From Alentia gelatinosa (lineage: Eukaryota > Annelida > Polychaeta > Phyllodocida > Polynoidae): a stretch of DNA of 64,000 nucleotides. The stretch is from contig OX465579.1 in NCBI GenBank assembly GCA_950022655.1, positions 40,899,950 through 40,963,949 of the forward strand, in the 5' to 3' direction. How positions within the stretch are numbered: the stretch's first letter is position 1; the number at the start of each line of letters is the position of its first letter. The notes under the pieces were generated by a model. That model was given only the letters and a program-made list of their open reading frames with translations, had not been told where the DNA came from and searched no databases. The position numbers and the translations under genes were made by a program. Of this stretch, positions 17,187 through 28,699 are shown piece after piece.

Positions 17187-17349
17187 TTTAGTATTTGCTC
17201 AGTAATAAAGAGAAACAATACATAGATATTTAGAACACAACCTCGCTCGTCGCATCCGGTTCCAGAACCCCCGTGCGAGGCGCTTTATTCCTCCACTACC
17301 GCTTTACAACTTTGTCTCGCTCCATCCGCTGCAGCGTCAATACACCACA
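17187..17349 (-). repeat. 5' LTR of the gypsy element
   Basis: Same length as the 3' LTR, with six mismatches, and followed by the GAAGC target duplication at 17350-17354. Confidence 0.92.
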
Positions 17350-17354
17350 GAAGC

Positions 17355-18560
17355 AACTTCAAGCGGATTCGACGAAATTCTAACGTTTTATAAGTAGTAG
17401 GTAACTATCGTCCATTTCATATAAATACCCCCTGATACCATTGACCGGGAGAACAAAGACAGACAGGAAAGGAAGGATTCTGCCAGACAGGGCACTGGCA
17501 GAAGATAGACCTCTGACAGGCAAACTACTGACAGGTAGGACAGTAACCGGCAGGCCAATAATAGGCAGGTCAATGATGTACTGGCCACTTAAATAGTGCT
17601 ACATATTGATTTTTTAAATTTTGAGAAAAGATCAAATTTTCACCAAGTTAGAATACAAAGTATGCAATTTCTAAATATACCAATTTTTTGGCAGGTTGCC
17701 ATGGAAACAGGCCCACTGTGTGGCTAAGCTGGACATCAGAAATGGCCCCCTCACTTTTTCATAAACTCTGGACATGTGGCTAACTGAAAATCATAATGAA
17801 ACTTTCTACCTCCATTTGAAAGTCAAACCCATATTTTGAGCCTCTGGCTCATGGACTAACTGAAAGACAGGTCGTTGCCAGGTTAGTCACTGACTGGCAA
17901 ACCACTGACATGCTGGCCAATGACAGGCTTGTTGAGGTTGTAACCTCACGACAGTAGCCGCGCCTATATGTATATAATGCAGCCCTCTGTGGGTAAGATA
18001 TGGTACTTAAATAGCCGACATTTTTCCACAGTGAAAAGTTAGGGCTTAGCCATAGTCACATGCTAAAAGGTCAGACTTTGACATTTTTCCACAGTAAAAA
18101 GTCAGGGCTTAGCCATTGTTGCAGGCTAATAAGCTAGTCCATACTGAAAAGTCAAGACAGGTTTTACACCTGATTGAGAAAAATTTGAAGCTGCTGATCA
18201 TTTTGGGCTGGCAAAAAAGTGGGGGCCCGTCGCTCCCTCCCTCCCTCCCTCCCTCCCCACTTATTCTGACGCCACTGTGTTGATTGGTGGACAGTTTGAT
18301 GGGCTGGCAAGGGACATTAGTGGGCAGCTTGGTAGGTGAGCAGGTTGATGGGCGTTCTGCCACAAAAATGGGGGATGGAGAGGCTGTTCAGTGGGCAGGT
18401 TTGTGGGTAGGCAGTATAGTGGGTAAGCAGTTTGGTTGATGGGCAGGTTATTGACTATGCAGTTTACTGTAAAGGAAGGTGATTGAGTAACTGGGCAGGT
18501 TGTTTGGTATGTTCCTTACATGAATTACAAAATTATGTTACAGAATGACTATGAAAGATG
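17355..18560. repeat. Degenerate G-rich minisatellite region
   Basis: No gene seen. Phrases such as GGGCAGGTTGGTGGG and GACAGG recur irregularly. A 61-bp spaced duplication has GACATTTTTCCACAGT-AAAAGT at about 18019 and 18080. A (CTCC)n tract lies at about 18232-18258. A related GGCAGGTTGGTGG tract recurs at 29210-29440. Confidence 0.6.
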
Positions 18561-20829
18561 AGAGATCAGCAATATTTTGACAATCTTAATAGCAGTGAGA
18601 TCGCTGCACTTATACACCCATATTTTTCTCAGGAAACCCGCTCATATACATCATCTAGAGGTTAGAATGCTCACACAGGCTTCAAGCTTACTGCAAAGAA
18701 TCTAACACTTCACTATCAATGTCCCAACTATAAAGGCCTGGTTGAATGAACAGGCGTCCAGTATCCAGCCTTACCATACCCACTTCCCTACAACTGACTT
18801 GTTTCCTAAAAATAGACATTTTTATTTCTAGTCTTTTTGAAGACAAACAGATTCACTATGTCTATTCATTCATGAAATGATAAACACTTAGTTATGAATA
18901 CTGTAATCTGCTACTATAAAAGGAAACTATTAGATGATAATATTGACTAAATGTGGTATCTACATTTTCAAATCTGAGGGGCAGACCTAAATACACTGTA
19001 TTCAGATTGTCATATCTGATGGGACAGATCTAAATACACTGTATTCAGACCCACTTTGTACAGACCTGACAAACCAGTTCTAGTCCCTTCAATTCTGTCA
19101 CCAAGCCTTGTGCCTGAGGCTTGACCATAGACTTGCTAAAACCCTTGATCATGGACCTTAAAGAAGACAGAGAGGAAGACACAGAAAAACAGATAAATGA
19201 CAATAGCTTATTGATAGATGGTTTATATAAACAGATACATGATCTTCAACCAAGCAGTCAGGAGAGAAAAGGAGACAAATGGAGAATTATTCTAATTCTG
19301 AAGCAATATCGCAGTGCATTATCAAGGCATTCCTGGAGCTTAACTTCTGCATTTCATTTAAGCAGGTTGCAACAAAATCGCAATATTCTAGCTTGTTTTA
19401 AATCATAGTTTTAATGATGGAAACAGTGGTATTACTGTCTATTAAATAGCATAGTTTTCTTTATTTGAAAAGTTGTTAAATAAAGTTGTTTTTGATTTTA
19501 TTTCATGTAAAGGTTGAAAGTCAGTCTATAATCGATAATAATATCCAGGTAGTTCTAAAACAAATTACACAGATGATGACAGAGACAGAAGGGAGACTTA
19601 CACAGGGACAGGTAAACAGACAGAGAATCATACATATACAGACAGGGACAGGGACAATGAGACAAAGATGCAGATGGACACATATAAAGAGAAATAATCA
19701 AACATACATCAACCAACAGGGACAGATACAAAGATATAGTATGACATACATATGGGCAGACAGGGACAGAGACAAAGATTTAAATAGAAAGAGAGTTATA
19801 CAGTATATAGACAGGGATAGTGCCCAGGAGACGGACAGAGAAGCAGACAGCTGGAGACAGAAAACAGACATAAAAAACGTTTTCGCAAATCATAAGTCGA
19901 CGTGGAAGTTTTATGGGATTTTTATGGTTTTTGCCCGCTCTGCCTAAAATAAGCCGTCGACTTAGGGTGAATTAAGGGAATTAAGGTTGCTGCAACAATG
20001 TGAGATTCAGTTGATTGCCTCCAGGACTGCAACTCTGCTGAGAGTGAAAGACAGTTAGGATACTAATTTTTTGCAGGACTTAAGTTTTGTTATTGCCTCT
20101 TCGCAATACGTTGATTCTAAGAGTCAAATACCAACTTTGTTTATTTCCGCGTGAGGCACACATCATAAATGAAGACATATTTTTGAAATGCCGAGAAAGG
20201 GTGTGCCTCAAGGCATCAACAGAATTGACATGGTTAAATTTCCAAAACTCCTCTCATCGCGTCTTCAATGAACAAGTTTTTCAATTCAATTAGTCTTATA
20301 ATCAGACAGTGGAGTAAAATCAGAATGAACATCATGGCTATTGTGAGCAATGAAGAATGGCTAGAACTATTCAAGAACTGTGGACAACTAATTATCTATG
20401 CAGGATTGAAACTTTTTTTTATTATTGGAATTGAAGGTTCGGTCATTACTAGCAGTTGATCATGTGAATGAAATTTGTTACAAAGAGCAATTGAAATGAA
20501 TCACTAAGGGACTATAACAATAGTTATTGCTATGAGGTTTGATACGTTGTACATGTATTCCGTTTTTTTAAAAATTACTATCATCGATAGTAGGACTTAA
20601 TCAAAAGGAATCATCAAGAATCATTGTCTCATATTTTACCTAAAGTTGGATGGTGTGTGAGGTTATAACATCGCAAGTGAAGCTCTACTAATTAACTATG
20701 AAACGATAAGACGATTATCTAGTGTATGAGATTAAGTTTGGAGTGAGTTAAGATGTATTATATCCTTGAGCTAGTAACATCCATGATGAACAAGATAGTG
20801 ATTACGAGAAGCTAGCCATGAAGTAGATG
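18561..20829. repeat. No gene; purine-rich (GACAGR)n tract
   Basis: At about 19570-19870 the plus strand is rich in degenerate ACAGGGACAGA units. They create a long open frame of Arg/Gln/Asp-rich low complexity, which I take as a simple-repeat artefact. A second duplicated phrase (AAATACACTGTATTCAGA) lies at about 18989 and 19030. Nothing else was recognised. Confidence 0.5.
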
Positions 20830-21235
20830 AATGAGCTTTGTCCATGTGCTGCGGGAGCACCGAACATCTAAAGAGGGATTGCCCCCAGAAGGAGCCCCCG
20901 CGGAGGGCGGCCAACTCCAGGGGAATGGGACCGGTGGTGACGGCCCCCGTCTCGGAAAACTAACTCGGACCCTTGCTGACGGCGGAGCGAGGGTCGAGGC
21001 GGAGGGCAGCCGAAGAGGGGGACTGGTCCAGGGGCGCCGGGAGCCAGGGGGACCGGGGATGCAGGTCGAGGGCCGGATCTGGGGGCAGGCGGTGCACCTC
21101 CTGGTATACACAGGGGCCACAGTCAATCTGCTATCGTTAGCATGCTGGAATCGACATGGGAAGCCCGAGGCGATGAGGGAGGGCCCTGATTTGCGGGTTC
21201 TAGTGATAGAAAAAGTACCTCTGAGTACTGTTTTA
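20830..21235 (+). pseudogene. Retroelement gag-protease relic
   Basis: In one frame a zinc-knuckle remnant (GSTEHLKRDCPQK) is followed, in another frame, by a retropepsin-like segment, GQAVHLLVYTGATVNLLS. There the catalytic Asp of the DTGA motif is Tyr. It is GC-richer than its surroundings. The combination looks like the gag-protease junction of a gypsy-type element that is long dead. It abuts a copia RNase H relic, giving a mosaic. Confidence 0.55.
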
Positions 21236-21263
21236 AGTAGAGCAACTGCAGCTCTGTTGTAGC

Positions 21264-21730
21264 ATGGAAGAGCAAGAAACAAACTATTGTGGCTCTCTCC
21301 TCTTGTGAGGCTGAATATGTAGCAGTTGCCTGTGCGACTCATGCAGGAAGCTCTTTTTCTGAATCAGTTGATCAAAGAGATGTGTGGTGTTAGACATAAA
21401 GTGTCACTATTTTGTGACAACCAGGGAAAATGTCTTTGGCCAAAAAACATATTGCGTAGCAGATGTCCAAGCATATGCAGTAGAATCCCGCCTAACGGAC
21501 ACCCCACGTAAGCGAGCACCCCATGTATGCGGACACTTTTGCTCGGAACGGAAATCCTTCCCTCTATTAGATGTTTAATTTAACCCCGCGTAAGTGGACA
21601 CCTCGCGTAAGCAGGGTTTTACTGTAGATATAAAGTACCACTCTATTCGAGATACTGTGATGCAAGGTGTACTAAAACTTTTGTATGTACCAAGAACTTC
21701 CAATCATGTGGCTGACACTTTCACATAGGG
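21264..21730 (+). pseudogene. Ty1/copia RNase H relic, interrupted by a MITE
   Basis: The frame reads WKSKKQTIVALSSCEAEYVA, the hallmark of copia RNase H. After a one-base change come LNQLIKEMCG and SLFCDNQG. A stop and a TA-flanked insertion (21476-21624) follow. Copia sequence then resumes with HSIRDTVMQGVLKLLYVP and SNHVADTFT, the usual end of copia pol. Reading resumes at the expected codon after the insertion, so the insertion is younger than the copia copy. Confidence 0.82.
21476..21624. mobile_element. Small TA-flanked MITE, pogo-like family
   Basis: About 149 bp with ends CAGTAGAATCCC and GGGTTTTACTG and TA on each side. It carries internal units such as CCGCGTAAGTGGACACC. It is a short relative of the 929-bp element at 33687-34615, sharing the CAGTAAAACC end and the CTCGGAACGGAA phrase. 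It lies inside the copia RNase H relic. Confidence 0.75.
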
Positions 21731-22019
21731 TTTTAATTTTCAAGACAGATTGTCCGATATTCCTTTTTATAAACAGAATTTTCAATGGGAACAGACCATC
21801 CTTGTGAAAATTTCAGAGGGGTTGAGGGCGCGTGTGCAACGTGATCTTAATGTGTTCAGAATCTCCGTCAAACCAGCGGAGGATCTAAGGAATTCCCAAT
21901 GGTCAGATAAATAAGCCATTGTCGGAATTATGCCAATCATCACACACAATCTCAGCTGCCACATTGTACCTGGGCACATCTCTCGGAACTCAGGTACGTA
22001 TCCCCGATAATCGAGTGCA

Positions 22020-22195
22020 AGCGCAGCAAACGAACGCAGGGCGGGTGTTCCCGCCTAAAATGACGTCACGTAATTCCTGAGCCAATGAGCATCGAATAAG
22101 ATATCAACATCCGGAGAAGTCCAAGGGGCTGAAGCTGAAGAAAGAGGCATTGTCCATTTTGCAGGAGAGAAAGGACTGACTGCACTTACAGGTGG
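22020..22195 (+). promoter_or_regulatory. Possible promoter with CRE and CCAAT
   Basis: A perfect TGACGTCA (about 22061) and GAGCCAATGAGC (about 22078) lie upstream of a purine-rich stretch that ends TTACAG|GTGGGT at about 22190. This could be a promoter with a non-coding first exon on the plus strand. No downstream coding exon was identified with confidence, so the assignment is weak. Confidence 0.25.
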
Positions 22196-22795
22196 GTACA
22201 CAGCTATGTTTTCACGATGTCTCACGTCTAACGAGACCACACACAATTAGCGAGGTTGTGTGCTATCTCTTCCATCAGGAACTAATTCTAAGAGATCGTG
22301 ATGTTATTGTTAGCCAATACTCGAAGACAATAGTGTTCGGGACAGGAGTTATTTACACAGCCTGTAATACTGACGATCGGAGCCTCTCTAGCCATTCCCT
22401 CACGGTATTAGTGTCACATTTCAGAAAGCAATCGCTTGCATAAGTCTGAGGGTGGGATATGCGTTTAAAAGCTGACCCACATCGACACGGGCAATTTCAC
22501 ATACCGGTATATATATATATCCGATGAACGGATCGAGTCGGCCACGTCATGGTTCACGACCCAAAATTAAACCAAGGGTCCGACACGCCTGATTACGTAA
22601 TCGTTAATTCATGCACGTTAACCCTCATCCAGTGAGCCGAATGGGCCGTCATCGTTCACCCCCAAATTTCGGATATATCTGTAGTTTATTGGTCTATGGA
22701 ATAGATGATACTGAAGTCGGTATGTGCCCGGGTCGACTACGGTACTGTTAGGATTGGGTTTAGTTCTTTTAGATCTTTTCTTTTATCTAACCAGG

Positions 22796-22858
22796 CCGAA
22801 ATTAGATGAGCCTTTTACCGTTTGAGTCCCCTGTCTGCACGGAAACATGGACGCCTTG
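22796..22858. repeat. Fragment of the GGACGCCTTGAGC repeat family
   Basis: AGCCTTTTACCGTTTGAG and ATGGACGCCTTGA match the left end of the element at 41246-41550. Only the end piece is present. Confidence 0.55.
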
Positions 22859-22874
22859 ACTGAGCTTATTTTGT

Positions 22875-23850
22875 TATCCTACCCCTAATATAAAATCCCA
22901 TAGGCTTAACATTGAGTTTCCATATCCAATGCTGCCTGGCATACAGAGTTTTATTACCCACCTGATACAGAGTCTCCATACTAAGCCTATGGAGATTACA
23001 GATCGCTACTGAGTAGGATACGGACCTGCGTACCCTCCTAGGAGGAAACGGATTTTTGAGATGAAAGTAGTCCCATTGAGATGAAAATAGTCCCAAACAT
23101 AACTTCTTAACTATGTTGAAAAGTTTTCTAACGATCATATTTATTGCTTAAATCTAAAAATAAGTGAGTAATAAATACAACATTACCATGATTTCGATCT
23201 GTGTGGCCGTATTCTCCTTGTAGTTGACGTTACGCAATACTCCTCGCTATCGCTCGGAGTATTATCTCACCCCTGGTACAAGTTTAGCCATAGGAATAAC
23301 ATTGGAAAAATATACTCAACGATCACCCTGGTAAAGTGACAATACTACGCCACGGTCGTGGGATAGTGAATTTGCTAAGTATATATGAAGTTGTGATGAT
23401 ATTTAATGACATACAAAGGGTAAGATAAATCCAGAACCGCACTCGAATCGTAAAATAGACAATACTCCACTCGTTTGGCTGTGCCATAATCGTCACTCGG
23501 CTTCGCCTCGATGACAATTGCGGCTCAGGAAAACTCGTGGAGTATTGTGTATTTATACGATTCTCGATTCAGTTCTATATAATTACTACGCGTCAACTAC
23601 GCGGAGAATACGGCCACTCAGATCGAAATCATGGTAATATTGTGAATTTATATGCCACTAGTGGCATACAGAATTTTTATAGCATAACATTCCAAAATCG
23701 AGGAGACGGGGTAAGATAAAATCAAAACCTGATTTGTTTTGATCATAGCTACCGCATTCCACTCCTGAAGTTTTGGCTCTGGACTTCACTCGGCTTTGCC
23801 TCATGAAATCACTATGCCAAACTCCAGTTCAAATTTTGTGATCCACCAAG
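22875..23850. repeat. Split copy of the CTCGGCTTCGCCTC hairpin repeat
   Basis: The left part (22875-22965: CCTAATATAAAATCCCATAG and so on) and right part (23643-23850) match the start and end of the intact copies at 50745 and 61428. About 680 bp of other sequence intervenes, including the inverted-repeat element at 23178-23643. The right part has the apex ACTCGGCTTTGCCTC at 23788-23802 but lacks the far stem arm. Confidence 0.6.
23178..23643. mobile_element. Fold-back element with about 45-bp inverted ends
   Basis: The ends ATTACCATGATTTCGATCTG and its reverse complement continue as inverted copies through GTGGCCGTATTCTCC and GTAGTTGACG. Inside are a palindrome AATACTCC-12nt-GGAGTATT (23236-23263) and a long hairpin at about 23450-23560, whose apex ACTCGGCTTCGCCTC (23494-23508) is shared with the repeat it interrupts. 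It has no coding capacity. Confidence 0.75.
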
Positions 23851-24960
23851 CTGGTATCAAGAGTCATACAATTACTTAAAAAGCCAATTTTTCATGAACT
23901 ATTGAAGCTAGAAATATGATTTAAAAAGTGGATTGAAGGTCATCACAAGGCGGATGTGACCATGTATGAGATGACCTTTTCCAAGGTCAAGGTTATTTTG
24001 AGGTCAAAGGTCAATTTTGGTATAAGGTCTATGTGAGGATGTTGGGGCTGCTTATAAAACATAGTGGGCCATGTCTAAAGGGAAATGTTAAGGCATATTC
24101 TATACCATTTTTAACCTTAGAACATGTGCAACCTAGTTATTTTTATGTGCAACTTGATCTTCATACCATAAAATGCCTCTAAATTTGGGCTTTAATTTCA
24201 CTTGACCAAACTCTTATTTTTTCTCATGTAATCATTGATATCTTATATGCATGTGATAGATCTCATCAAGCCCTTTAATATGACACCCTAATCGCCTTGA
24301 TATTCCAATAAATAGCTTCAGAATCGACCTTTGAAGATAGGTGGGGTAAAAGGTTTCCTTCAAAGGGTCGATCACAAAATAAGCGGCCGCGGCGGCCAGA
24401 GCCGTGAACGGCAGTTATGTAAGTGCCTACCTCGGGCCGTTATTACTCATATTCAAGAGATTGACTATCACGGAATTGAGGCAAATAGCCTCAAGATAAC
24501 CGGAAATAATCGAATTTTTATTAGCCTTATAATTATCTGTACACATCCTGTGTACTTCTCGGGTGGTTCCCTGGAACCCGTTCCCTGCATTTCACCTTGT
24601 ATCTAGCCAGTGTACCCGGCCCTGTACAGGGCCGGGTTCCTCTGCCATAGAGCCCTCCACCGGATCGTCATTTCTCACTGGCCGCCACCTGACATATATG
24701 AAATCAAAATTGAATCGATAAATATGTACCCATTTGTCTTCGCCAACCTTCAAAAAAGGTGTTTGTTGCTTTATAACTGTGTATTTACTAATTTAGAGGT
24801 AGCTTTTCAGTGGAGCATGGCTGGTTCTCAAATCCAGCCATTTTGTGTCTTCCTCGCTGGTGCCCAAACTGCAAAGCGCCTCGCCTAATAAAATAAGACA
24901 GCTGTTCACCCCTGAATAGAGATCAGGGGTGAATACTTTACCTACCTTTTATCTGATACT
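23851..24960. other. No gene; AT-rich with a 24-bp palindrome and a hairpin
   Basis: A perfect palindrome lies at 24614-24637. A second hairpin, TTCACCCCTGA with TCAGGGGTGAA, lies at about 24905-24933. Nothing else was recognised. Confidence 0.5.
24614..24637. repeat. Perfect 24-bp palindrome
   Basis: The arm ACCCGGCCCTGT is followed directly by its reverse complement with no spacer, in an otherwise AT-rich setting. A near-palindrome, GGTTCCCTGGAACC, lies just upstream. Confidence 0.85.
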
Positions 24961-25205
24961 GGAGATATCACTCACATTAGAGTTCCGACTGGTGTGTTAG
25001 GGTTAGAAAAAGGGTTGGGTCAGGGTTAGAGTTATGTATATATGATTATAAACCAGTTTAAATGCACTTTTCTATGTTACTACACCTAGATGCTCAAGGC
25101 ATCTAACAGGGGCGGGCTCAAGGCGTCCAACAGGGGTGGGCGCAAGGCGTCCACTGAATGGCTCAAGGCATCCAGTGCTCAAGGCGTCTATAATTATAAA
25201 CCACT
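24960..25205. repeat. GGACGCCTTGAGC-family MITE, right part
   Basis: Shares with the 41246-41550 element the phrases GGTTAGAAAAAGGGTTGGGT, ATATATGATTATAAACCAGT and TAGATGCTCAAGGCATC, then several GCTCAAGGCGTCCA units. The left end is missing here. Confidence 0.65.
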
Positions 25206-25423
25206 GGAGGTCAGCTGGAGGCTCAGTAGCTAGATGTAGTCCCTGTTGTTTCGTACACACTTTGGGTTCAAATATTTGAAATAGGTTTGGGGACCACTAA
25301 CCCGTCACTGCTTCACATTGTTTTCACGATTAAATAGCAATGTGATGGTTGAACACGTCTCCCTATTTTCAAAGCGAAAGCGTGACTATCACCCCTTCCC
25401 CCACTCACTCGGGAGACCTGGGA
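25206..25423. other. No feature recognised
   Basis: A short unique-looking stretch between two repeats. Confidence 0.4.
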
Positions 25424-25798
25424 TTAACCCTTTTCAGGCGAGCAGGTTGGTGGGTACCAGTGGCTACAGGGGCGAGGATGCCCCTGGGCTGTATGTCTCT
25501 GGGGGCGAGAATGCCTTAAGGCATTCAGGAAAGTTTCACTTGTCATGTGACCTAGAATGCTTCTTTTTTGTCATAGTTCAAAATTTTTTGAAACAGTATA
25601 CAAAATATCTTGATTTCCACACATATCTTTCCACATTTTACACAAACTCTTTAAATTTGTTTTTTACTTATTGGAAAATGCCTGAATATATCATGAATAC
25701 CTGTAGGCATTCTCGCCCCCTGTGTACATAATGCCTGTAGGCATTTTCGCCCCCCATGTACATAATGCTTGCAGGCATTTTCGCCCTGAAAGGGTTAA
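25424..25798. mobile_element. piggyBac-type MITE (TTAA-flanked)
   Basis: TTAA at both ends, with inverted ends CCCTTTTCAGGCGA and TCGCCCTGAAAGGG. It is 375 bp, close to the 372-bp MITE in the gypsy element. Near the right end three units of AATGCCTGTAGGCATTTTCG type lie about 32-34 bp apart (25697-25788). A further GAATGCCTTAAGGCATTC lies at about 25508. It has no coding capacity. Confidence 0.88.
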
Positions 25799-26930
25799 GC
25801 GGGTGACACATTTAGTGAGTCTTATACCCTTTTGGGGGAGACTGCATACCTGGCGATTTTGTACCGGAACACAAGCGCTGGGTATGACACCCCTCAGTGG
25901 TGCCCTAGGCTCTTTAAAACATCTAATACCCTTCACACTAAATCAAAGGTAAGTGATGGGGGTAATATGTCAGGGAAATGGTACCAGGCTCGCCGATTTT
26001 GGAGACCAACATGTTGGTCTTCTTTTCCTTGCACTCTTTGCAATTCATTAAGCTTGGGGTGGCAACCTACTGGGTATGTTGGTATTAGACTCCCGAGGAA
26101 GAGGTGGCACACACATGGGCAGCTGGTCGCCAACTAGAGGTACCCTTGTGCTGCTCGAGTGTGTATACAGGGGGTGGGGGCATTATATAAACACCCTGCT
26201 ATCACCATGCATTCCTCACCACACCTACCTAGACTTGCTTAAGTCTTTGATTATGAACATTCATTAAATGATTGAACACAATCAGAATAAAGTTCATTAT
26301 AGTATGTATCCTTCTTTGATTGGCCCATGAGTTGGACGCCAAACCGTTTGGACGGCAAAGAGTTCCTTAAGTTTTTGGGAGTGTGTTTGACTCATCAGAA
26401 CTCATCGGGAGTAAAAGAGTTTCCGGATTTTTTCCAACTCCAAACATGTCCAATGAAATATAATGTACATTCAGGCGGTCTGTGCCTGAAGTATGATGAA
26501 GCCTATATTAAAAAAAAGGTATTATATTGTAGAATTCCATTTGCTTACACGGCTGGTTTGTTGCCTCTTTTTAACCTCCTTGGAATCTCCTTGGTAAGAG
26601 TAATATAGCAGCACTCTGGCCATTTCACAGTCCCAGTTCTATAATCAGCTGAGGTCTTTTATCTGGTTAGTTTGACGTTATCACACATGTTTAGCACGGA
26701 AGCATCATACAATCGAGTGTCTCTCATTCCTTCAACTCAGTATGGTGTTTATTTAACATATCAGTAGGACTACACTCAACGATAACATATCTGTATTTGA
26801 AAAGAAAGATTGATTGATGGTGATAATTTTTCAATCAATTACACAAAGATAGATTGTATGTCACTTGTGCCTCATCAAATGTTTTAAAACATGATAAAAC
26901 GCCCTACCTTGTCCATGCAAACGAATAGGC
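25799..26930. other. No gene recognised
   Basis: Several open stretches exist on both strands, such as plus 26327-26608, but none shows a recognisable domain or splice context. Confidence 0.45.
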
Positions 26931-27501
26931 CTTTTTCCACAGGGCGGTGTTGCACCTTATCTGCTTGGTTACGCAATGCCTGCAGCCAAACAAGCCCTAG
27001 GCAACGTATTCTTTAGCATTGGATCTATCAGTATATGAGCGTAATACGTTCATAACACCCATGTATCTCATTTTCAGAGAAATAATAATGATTTCATCGT
27101 AGTCTATGGTATTCTAGCTTCAATTTGATGTATCATACATGCATATCACCTCAATGATACTTTAGATATAGCTTAGATAACACAGGAACACCGAAACTGG
27201 ATACACAGTAATACATTGGAAGGTCTAGCTATCATATGCTTATCTTTTTCCATGTTCAAATCAAGATAATCATCAACTATGAAGTTTAGACAACCCAAAC
27301 TTGTTAATACAAGACCCTTGTTTGTTCCAACAATTTAATCTGTCAAAAAGCAACACTCCTGTAATCACACCCACCGTTCACACTTTAGGTGTGATTGCTG
27401 TATGTCTCTATATGAATACAGCCGGACTAGCGGTGTTTGTCCGAGCGGCCGCGTAACTAGACAGTGGGCCGTTAGGCGGCGCTGAATGGCAACACCTGTA
27501 T
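26930..27501. mobile_element. Dispersed repeat A, copy 1 (about 570 bp)
   Basis: Shares most of its length with 31195-32303: GATACTTTAGATATAGCTTA, ACAGTAATACATTGG, TAATCACACCCACC and GTGTTTGTCC occur in the same order. Both ends carry GGTGTTGC in inverted orientation, and GTTACGC lies just inside each end. This suggests a non-autonomous DNA transposon. No target duplication was confirmed. Confidence 0.7.
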
Positions 27502-28699
27502 TAGTTATTCAACAATAGGGTTTATAATTGTAGGCTAGTAGAAACATTGGTTAAATAGCAGTGACCACTTTGACTTGACAGAAAATCACTCTGTGACTCT
27601 TTTTTATGAACAAATGAATAACGCCCATTAAGGCGATTGTAAAACGTCCTATCTTACAAACGTCCTACCTTACTTCAATTAAAAAAGAGAAAAAAGAGGA
27701 ATTACTTGAATCACTAAAAACCTACTTCTGGTGTTGCAATTACCTTTTCGTTGATAAACTCGCAAATTTATTTAAGTGTGCCTGACTCTCGCCAAGCAGA
27801 AGTTGTGGCACTGTGGACCTGCAAGATAGTTCTGTTATGCAGGGACTCGTAGCACAAAAAAAGTCAATGGTTGAAGCAAGATACGAACTCCTCAGACTAC
27901 TGTTGCAAAGTATCCGAGCGAAGTTAACCATGTTCAATGAAAACCGGCCGTATAACAGAACTACGGAGGTGCTGACTTGTTAGTTAGTGAGAAAACAAAA
28001 TGCTGAACAGTCTGTTATTCAAACTAAGCCTACAAATAGAAGTTTGCAATCGGTATGAAATAGCCCTATGGGTTCCCCCTCACCTAGGGGACTATTTCCT
28101 TCTATGGGTTCGAAAGGGAGTTCAAGATAATTCTGTGATGTTCCATATTTCAGAGATGGCAGTTTTCCTCTTTTCCAAAGAAATCCTCGTTTTCATTATC
28201 AGTTTATAAAATTAAGTTTTTCTTGTGTGAAACAAAGAGAGAATACATTAGGCTTCATTCACGCCAATAATGAGTGGCTCAACCCCCCCCCCCCCCCCCC
28301 CCCCACACACACACTCTCAAGCCCCAATGATGGCCAATAACATTGTGTTTTCCATGTGTTCTCAGTCTCTTCAAGGCAGAAAATCACATATGACAAATAA
28401 TTCCTGTTTTTGTCACGAAACCAACTGACGTTTCTGATAGTTGAAATGTATAGAGTTTAAAATCGCACTAAGAGCATCAAACTAAAACATGAATGAGTCA
28501 CCCATGTTAATCTTTCAACCAAATTTGATAAATGATACCAAAATTATTTATGTCATCAGTCAATTTATCGATTTTCTTATCATCTCAAAGTATTCTCTGA
28601 TATAGTCAATTTACTTTCACAAATATAACGAAACTCTTAAACTGGCAAATGCTATTTCAGGATATACCTGCTTTGACTGGGACATCTAGACTGCGCATA
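27502..28699. other. Upstream region of the DUF1761-like gene
   Basis: No coding exon seen. A poly-C run of 22 lies at 28283-28304. TTTCAG at about 28653-28658 could be the acceptor for the exon carrying the start codon, implying an upstream non-coding exon. Confidence 0.35.

Larger units (their letters stand above)
12302..17349 (-). mobile_element. Ty3/gypsy LTR retrotransposon, full-length but defective
   Basis: The element has two 163-bp LTRs, a GAAGC target duplication (12297-12301 and 17350-17354), a PBS and a PPT. The order gag, protease, RT, RNase H, integrase on the minus strand is the Ty3/gypsy order. The LTRs differ at six positions by eye (about 3.7%), so the insertion is moderately old. 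Lesions: a one-base frame change in gag near 16560, a MITE inside RT, a deletion with frame change at the start of RNase H, and a late in-frame stop at 12756-12758. A UGA between gag and pol may be programmed rather than damage. Short LTRs, two zinc knuckles and a tRNA-Ser-like PBS suggest the Mag lineage, but that is inference. Confidence 0.93.

Noticed and set aside
19486..19947. 153-codon plus-strand frame
   Set aside because: Composed of ACAGGGACAGA-like simple repeat; no domain and strongly biased composition.
20812..21342. 176-codon minus-strand frame
   Set aside because: Antisense of the GC-rich retroelement relic; Pro/Arg/Ser-rich with no domain.
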